A stretch of 9,108 bases of DNA from positions 1-9,108 of the forward strand of contig JBAZFF010000019.1 of assembly GCA_041653495.1 (NCBI GenBank), read 5' to 3'. Shown one piece after another: positions 5,365-9,108 of this stretch (its first letter is position 1; each line of letters starts with the position of its first letter). This DNA is from JBAZFF01 sp041653495 (GTDB lineage: Bacteria > Patescibacteriota > Minisyncoccia > Minisyncoccales > RBG-13-42-11). The position numbers and the translations under genes were made by a program. The notes beneath the pieces were generated by a model. It ran no database searches. It was not told the DNA's origin and saw nothing but the letters and a program-made list of their open reading frames with translations.

Positions 5365-7341
5365 CTAGAGTGTATCACTTTGTTCTGATAATTCAAAACT
5401 TCTCTTAGAAATCGCTTCAGACAGCATTTGGCAGTAGAGGTTCAATCCCACCTGGTTTATGCTTCCGGACTGTTCTTTTCCCAGTATGTTCCCTGCTCCC
5501 CTGATTTCCATGTCCCTGAGGGCTATCCTGTACCCAGATCCCAATTCTTTCGATTCCTTCAGAGCTTTCATCCTTAATTTTGATTTATCCGTCATTTTCT
5601 TGCCATGGAGGAAATAAGCATACGCCTGCTTGTCGGATCTGCCCACCCTGCCTTTCAGCTGATAGGCTTGGGCCAGCCCCAGCCTGGAGGCGTCCGCGAC
5701 TATTAATGTGTTTACGTTCGGAAGGTCTAGACCATTTTCAATAATGGTTGTCGCAATCAAAACGTCAAGCTTTTTGTCTTGGAAATTTTCCATTATATTT
5801 ATTAATTCTTTGTCTTTGAGTCTTCCGTGGACTACGGCGAATTTGGCCTTGGGTATCAATTCCTGCAGATTGCTCTTGATTAGTTCTATATTTTGGACTC
5901 TGTTGTGGAGATAATAAACCTGCCCGTCTCTTTCCAGTTCTTTTTCTACAGCTTCCTTTATAATCTTTTTTGATCTCAATGCGGTTTCTATTGCAATTGG
6001 TATCCTTCCTACGGGAGGGGTCTGAATCAAGCTGATGTCCTTGAGAGAGGAGAGGGAGAGGTAAAGGGTTCTGGGTATCGGGGTGGCCGAAAGGGACAAT
6101 ATGTCCAAAGAAGACCTTAGCTTTTTAAGCTTCTCTTTCTGTCTTACCCCGAATCTCTGCTCGTCGTCTATTATAAGCAATCCCAGGTTTTTGAAATCAA
6201 CATCGTTAGACAGCAGGCGGTGGGTTCCTATTACAATGTCCGTTTTTCCCGATTTCAGATTGTCTATCGTTTCTTTCTGCTGCCTCTGATTCAAAAGACG
6301 GGAAATAAGGCTTATTGTTACAGGGATATTCTTTAGCCTGTCCTTGAAGCTTTTGAAATGCTGGTCTGCAAGAATCGTGGTCGGGGCTATAACCGCCACC
6401 TGGTATCCGGACTTCGCAGCCATTAAAGCAGACCTGATAGCCAGTTCTGTTTTCCCGAATCCGACGTCCCCGCAGATTATCCTGTCCATAGGTTTCGTTT
6501 TTTGGAGGTCCCTCTTTATATCTTCCATAGCCTGCATTTGGTCGGGCGTCTCTTGATAGGGGAAACTTAAAGCAAGCTGCTTATCAAGTTCGTCGTCTGC
6601 CAAGTAAGGCGGACGGGAAGTTATCTCCCTCAGGGCGGCAATTCCTAAAAGCTCTTTGGCCAGTTTTTCCGCTTCTTCCCTCACCCTTTTTTTGGTTCTT
6701 TGCCAGAGAGAGGATCCCAGTCTTGATATTCTGGGCTCAGTGAAGGAAATATACCTTGATAGTTTTCTTTCTAATCCTACGGGGACATAGAGCTTGTCTC
6801 CGGCTGCATACTCTAATATATAGTATTCCTGGTTATCAAAAGTAGTTTTTTCTTTGTATCTTCCTATGCCGTGGTCCAAATGGACCAGATAGTCTCCTTC
6901 TTTTAGTCCTTTCAAATCCGAGAACAATTTCTGCGATTTCAGCCTTTTCCTTAATATTTCCTTTGCGCTCTCTTCGTCCTCTGTTTTTATATCTATCTTT
7001 TCAATGTTTTCAATTTCATTCCCCAAGAAGTCTAATCTGACGGCATGGGAAAGGTTAACAGGGAAGACCTCAATAACCCCTCCCTTCTGGGAGAATTCGC
7101 CGGGGAAGGAGATGTCCAGAACCTTTTCGTATCCCATCTCGTCTACTTTTCTTAAGACCTCGGACAGATTAATCTTTTGGGTCTTTTCCAAAGAAAGCAT
7201 ATTCTCTTGGAAAAAAGCTTGAGTCTTACCTGCCCTCAAGAGCTCTTTTTCGTTTTCTTCAATCCAAAAGTTCCCCTTTTCCAAGAAGTAGGGGGTGATG
7301 GAACAAATTAAAACTTTGTCTATATCTCTTGACAATATCAT
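5365..7341 (-). CDS. mfd: Minimal transcription-repair coupling factor (Mfd), short form
   Basis: Mfd pushes stalled RNA polymerase off DNA and recruits UvrA. Seen in order: a region at about 60-118 (PGEFSQKGGVIEVFP...) like UvrB/Mfd domain 2, the UvrA contact; the RNA polymerase-interacting domain with DHGIGRY (156-162) and EYAAGDKLYVPV (177-188); Walker A GDVGFGKTE (291-299); the DEAD-like box IDDEQRFGV (391-399); SATPIPRT (418-425); the second helicase lobe with ENGLDLPNV (535-543) and KGRVGRS (563-569); and the TRG motif with RDMEIRGAGNILG (609-621) and EQSG. Length is 658 residues against about 1150 in E. coli: most of the N-terminal UvrB-like module (D1a), the D1b/D3 segment and the C-terminal D7 inhibitory domain are absent. 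A TAG immediately precedes the ATG, and a near-consensus promoter sits right upstream, so the short form looks natural rather than broken. Confidence 0.9.
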   Translation of the reverse strand: MILSRDIDKVLICSITPYFLEKGNFWIEENEKELLRAGKTQAFFQENMLSLEKTQKINLSEVLRKVDEMGYEKVLDISFPGEFSQKGGVIEVFPVNLSHAVRLDFLGNEIENIEKIDIKTEDEESAKEILRKRLKSQKLFSDLKGLKEGDYLVHLDHGIGRYKEKTTFDNQEYYILEYAAGDKLYVPVGLERKLSRYISFTEPRISRLGSSLWQRTKKRVREEAEKLAKELLGIAALREITSRPPYLADDELDKQLALSFPYQETPDQMQAMEDIKRDLQKTKPMDRIICGDVGFGKTELAIRSALMAAKSGYQVAVIAPTTILADQHFKSFKDRLKNIPVTISLISRLLNQRQQKETIDNLKSGKTDIVIGTHRLLSNDVDFKNLGLLIIDDEQRFGVRQKEKLKKLRSSLDILSLSATPIPRTLYLSLSSLKDISLIQTPPVGRIPIAIETALRSKKIIKEAVEKELERDGQVYYLHNRVQNIELIKSNLQELIPKAKFAVVHGRLKDKELINIMENFQDKKLDVLIATTIIENGLDLPNVNTLIVADASRLGLAQAYQLKGRVGRSDKQAYAYFLHGKKMTDKSKLRMKALKESKELGSGYRIALRDMEIRGAGNILGKEQSGSINQVGLNLYCQMLSEAISKRSFELSEQSDTL

Positions 7342-7352
7342 CTAACTTATGT

Positions 7353-7381
7353 ATAATATAGGATTATAGATCCATTGTCAA
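7353..7381 (-). promoter_or_regulatory. Near-consensus promoter of the mfd-topA unit
   Basis: On the - strand: TTGACA (7381-7376), 17-base spacer, TATTAT (7358-7353), then 11 bases to the mfd ATG at 7341. Transcription should start about 4-5 bases before the ATG, leaving no room for a Shine-Dalgarno: a nearly leaderless message. This also supports ATG 7341 as the true start of the short Mfd. Confidence 0.8.
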
Positions 7382-7428
7382 CTAGCCTTATTTTGTCTTC
7401 CGTTCTATCTGCGAGTGGCCTACAATGT

Positions 7429-7454
7429 TCTGGACATCCCTCCTTTAGTCCAGA
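7429..7454 (+). promoter_or_regulatory. Leader hairpin whose loop is complementary to the downstream Shine-Dalgarno
   Basis: TCTGGAC (7429-7435) pairs with GTCCAGA (7448-7454), 7 bp, with a 12-base loop containing CCCTCC (7438-7443). This is the exact complement of GGAGGG (7520-7525), the Shine-Dalgarno of the next gene. Four T residues follow the stem, so weak termination is another possibility. A TACAAT hexamer at 7421-7426 could be a -10, but it lies so close that the transcript would begin inside the hairpin, and no -35 is visible. Function is inferred. Confidence 0.3.
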
Positions 7455-7532
7455 TTTTAGCCAATAAAGTCAGAGTTTTGAAGGTTTTCTTTCAAGACAC
7501 TGATGCTCGCAGGTAGGCCGGAGGGCAAATAT

Positions 7533-7904
7533 ATGAGAGAAAAAGAGATGATGCTCGCAAGAGCATCAAGGGATAGAAGAGTTATCTTAACGTATAACTT
7601 TTCTCCCGAAGAAGGGAAGCTCTTGAGGTATATTGCGGAAGACCTCAAATTGGAATATATAGGAAGAGGTCCGCAACAATATATTTTATTCCAGCCTCAT
7701 CCGAGGCCGGAGAGGGAGATTATCGCAAGCGTAGAAGTTTCGTCGGAGGTAGGAGAAAAGTACATTCTCAAACTGTACGACCTCGATATCTTTGATAGAG
7801 ATGGATACATCTTAGATCATCTTTGGTCTAAGATTGGGAGAATCTTCAACTTCTTTGGAATAAATATCTCAGAGATTCTCAAAGCCGAGCAAGTGTGGAA
7901 ATAA
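7533..7904 (+). CDS. Hypothetical protein, 123 aa, no recognised family
   Basis: I do not recognise this protein. It is hydrophilic and charged, has no signal peptide or membrane segment, and mixes likely helices (N-terminal MREKEMMLARASRDRR, then EEGKLLRYIAEDLK) with short strands (YILFQPH, EIIASVEVSS, YILKLYDLD). There is no visible catalytic or metal-binding motif. ATG 7533 is preferred because GGAGGG (7520-7525) lies 7 bases upstream; an in-frame ATG at 7503 would add ten residues but has no Shine-Dalgarno. The upstream frame closes at TGA 7479-7481. Codon use looks like its neighbours, and the sequence is open over 120 codons with a strong ribosome site and its own terminator, so it is very likely expressed. 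It faces away from mfd and converges with pth, so the neighbours give no functional clue. Confidence 0.75.
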   Translation: MREKEMMLARASRDRRVILTYNFSPEEGKLLRYIAEDLKLEYIGRGPQQYILFQPHPRPEREIIASVEVSSEVGEKYILKLYDLDIFDRDGYILDHLWSKIGRIFNFFGINISEILKAEQVWK

Positions 7905-7918
7905 CTACTCGGCTTTTT
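7881..7918. terminator. Terminator shared by the orphan gene and pth
   Basis: AAAGCCGAG (7881-7889) pairs with CTCGGCTTT (7908-7916), 9 bp, with an 18-base loop and five T (7914-7918) on the + strand. The left arm is inside the last codons of the orphan gene, whose stop lies in the loop. The pth stop (7919-7917) touches the right arm; on the - strand only three T follow, so it works best in the + direction. Confidence 0.7.
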
Positions 7919-8480
7919 ACTTATTAAATTGAGTCATCGCCTCATTCTCTTTTCCAGCCAAAAGAAAAATTATAGCAGGATTGGTCTTTTTCAATATTTC
8001 TTTTAATCTATCTCTTTCTATTATTTTCTTTAAGACAAAGTCTTCAGCATTCTTTGGTTTCTTCTCTGGTTGTATCCCCATTCTTATTCGGAGAAAATCT
8101 TTTGTTCTTATTGTCTTAACTACTGATTCTATCCCTTTGTGCCCGGCTGTTCCTCTGTTTCTGGCTATTCTTAATTTTCCGAGAGGGAGGTCTATATCAT
8201 CGTGAAGAATTATAAGATTTTTGGTCTTATAATGCTTCATCAATAGTCCGACGGCTTCTCCCGACAGATTCATGAACGTCTGGGGCTTCACAAGTATCAC
8301 TTTCTCCCCGTTTATTTCCTTTTCCGAGATTTCCGCTTTTAATATTCTTTTCAACTCAAACTCGGGGAAATTATTTTCCTTTGCAAAGGCGTCTAAAGCC
8401 AAGAATCCCATATTATGCCAAGTGTCTTTGTATTTTTCTCCCGGATTTCCCAGGCCCGCTATTAAAAACATATATTTCAT
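7917..8480 (-). CDS. pth: Peptidyl-tRNA hydrolase
   Basis: Pth releases tRNA from peptidyl-tRNA that drops off the ribosome, an essential cytosolic recycling step. The start at 8480 gives 187 residues, the usual size; the frame runs on to 8669, but that part is antisense to lepB and not Pth-like. An ATG at 8471 is an alternative giving 184 residues. Motifs: AGLGNPGEKY (8-17, with N12), WHNMG (21-25) with catalytic H22, KPQTFMNLSG (65-74, with N71), HDDIDLPLG (93-101) with the active-site Asp, GTAGHKGIES (110-119) and RIRMGIQP (131-138). Two family positions vary: Trp before the catalytic His, where Arg is commoner, and Lys in GHKG, where Asn is commoner (GHNG). Neither removes the catalytic residues. 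It is divergent from lepB and convergent with the orphan gene. Confidence 0.96.
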   Translation of the reverse strand: MKYMFLIAGLGNPGEKYKDTWHNMGFLALDAFAKENNFPEFELKRILKAEISEKEINGEKVILVKPQTFMNLSGEAVGLLMKHYKTKNLIILHDDIDLPLGKLRIARNRGTAGHKGIESVVKTIRTKDFLRIRMGIQPEKKPKNAEDFVLKKIIERDRLKEILKKTNPAIIFLLAGKENEAMTQFNK

Positions 8481-8518
8481 AATCTTACCATTTCCCTTGC
8501 AAAAGGGGAAAATATTGA

Positions 8519-8535
8519 TTATAATTATGTATAAT
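8519..8535. promoter_or_regulatory. Overlapping divergent -10 elements for pth and lepB
   Basis: On +, TATAAT at 8530-8535 lies 6 bases before the lepB ATG at 8542, so lepB would be leaderless. A second + strand TATAAT is at 8520-8525. On -, TATAAT at 8524-8519 would start pth about 30 bases before its ATG. No good -35 is visible for either. The pth leader contains TTTCCC/GGGAAA, a small hairpin between this element and the pth start. Confidence 0.45.
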
Positions 8536-8541
8536 TTAAAT

Positions 8542-9093
8542 ATGAAAAATCTTCTAGCTTTTATTTGGGAAGTTTTAAAGATAGTCGTAATTGCGCTTTT
8601 GATAGTCCTGCCTATTAGGTATTTTTTGTTCCAGCCGTTTTTTGTAAACGGGCAGTCTATGGAGCCCAATTTTGAGGACGGAGACTACTTGATTGTGGAC
8701 GAGTTAAGCTACAGGATGAGGGCTCCCGAAAGAGGCGAGGTGGTTGTTTTCAACTATCCCCACGATCCCACCCAAAGGTACATCAAAAGGATTATCGGTT
8801 TGCCCGGAGAAACGCTGGAGATTGTGAATGGGAAGATATACGTATTAAGCAACGGAAACGAAGAGTACAACGAATTGGATGAATCTTCATATTTGTCTAC
8901 TGCTTATACTTCGGGCAGTTTGACGGTTGAACTGGGAGAGAGCGAATATTTTGTTTTGGGAGACAACAGAGCCGCCTCTTCCGATTCTAGGAAATGGGGG
9001 AACCTCCCCAAAGAGAATATAATAGGAAGGGTTTATTTGAGGGCATGGCCCATTGCTTCTTTCGATAAAATAGGAACGCCCGTTTATCAATAA
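8542..9093 (+). CDS. lepB: Signal peptidase I
   Basis: LepB cleaves signal peptides from exported proteins at the outer face of the cytoplasmic membrane. The 183-residue protein has one N-terminal membrane anchor (about residues 5-27), then box B NGQSMEPNF with the nucleophile S39, then YIKRIIGLPGE with the general base K82 and the following box D, and box E VLGDNRAASSDSR (138-150). The Ser/Lys dyad is intact and the length matches short one-anchor SipS-type enzymes. ATG 8542 is chosen because the membrane anchor follows directly and TATAAT ends 6 bases upstream; an in-frame ATG at 8527 would add five residues but would lie inside the promoter. The frame extending back to 8272 is antisense to pth and not real. 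Confidence 0.95.
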   Translation: MKNLLAFIWEVLKIVVIALLIVLPIRYFLFQPFFVNGQSMEPNFEDGDYLIVDELSYRMRAPERGEVVVFNYPHDPTQRYIKRIIGLPGETLEIVNGKIYVLSNGNEEYNELDESSYLSTAYTSGSLTVELGESEYFVLGDNRAASSDSRKWGNLPKENIIGRVYLRAWPIASFDKIGTPVYQ

Positions 9094-9094
9094 A

Positions 9095-9108
9095 ATGGCA
9101 AGCAAGAA
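9095..9108 (+). CDS. Possible start of a downstream gene, cut by window edge
   Basis: An ATG one base after the lepB stop opens a frame reading Met-Ala-Ser-Lys up to the edge. Genes here are tightly packed and other operon genes overlap, so this may be the next gene of a lepB operon. Four codons cannot identify it, and it may be chance. Confidence 0.3.

Noticed and set aside
5361..5396. A longer topA starting at 5396 inside mfd.
   Set aside because: The extra 12 residues do not fit the family; MNLVIVESPTK at 5360 is the expected N-terminus.
7382..7916. A frameshifted or broken N-terminal half of mfd upstream of 7341.
   Set aside because: The - strand frames there show no UvrB-like D1a sequence, and a strong promoter plus a stop codon sit directly before the mfd ATG.
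8272..8541. The long 5' extension of the lepB frame, and the matching extension of pth to 8669.
   Set aside because: Each extension is antisense to the other gene, shows no homology, and would run through the divergent promoter region.

Overview
The window looks like a compact, AT-rich bacterial chromosome segment. Short intergenic gaps, two ATGA stop/start overlaps, few Shine-Dalgarno sequences, promoters almost touching start codons, and a stripped-down Mfd together suggest a Candidate Phyla Radiation (Patescibacteria, probably Parcubacteria-like) genome. This placement is inference from gene style, not from a marker phylogeny. TGA is used as a normal stop (in the ATGA junctions), so the glycine-UGA code of Gracilibacteria/Absconditabacteria does not apply.

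Layout from left to right. (1) The 3' part of a GlmU-like sugar-phosphate nucleotidylyltransferase, cut by the left edge. (2) A 373-base gap holding a strong promoter, a run of stable hairpins and a good intrinsic terminator; I read it as a roughly 300-nt structured RNA gene of unknown family. (3) A tightly coupled + strand operon: tsaC/sua5 (threonylcarbamoyl-AMP synthase), tsaD (t6A transferase) and a PAP2 lipid phosphatase. (4) A bidirectional terminator facing a convergent - strand unit made of mfd, topA and tRNA-Leu(CAA). The mfd promoter is near-consensus and gives an almost leaderless mRNA; Mfd lacks most of the UvrB-like N-terminus and the C-terminal regulatory domain. (5) An unrecognised 123-aa + strand gene with an unusual leader: one hairpin loop is perfectly complementary to the gene's own Shine-Dalgarno, and an 11-base repeat flanks the start codon. 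(6) A shared terminator, then convergent pth (peptidyl-tRNA hydrolase) on the - strand. (7) lepB (signal peptidase I), divergent from pth across a 61-base gap, and the first codons of a next gene at the right edge.

Most of the window is housekeeping: tRNA modification (TsaC, TsaD), recycling of stalled peptidyl-tRNA (Pth), DNA topology and transcription-coupled repair (TopA, Mfd), envelope lipid recycling (PAP2) and protein secretion (LepB). I see no CRISPR array, transposon, phage gene, toxin-antitoxin pair or defence system. The parts worth following up are the unidentified RNA locus, the possible riboregulated leader of the orphan gene, and the minimal Mfd.
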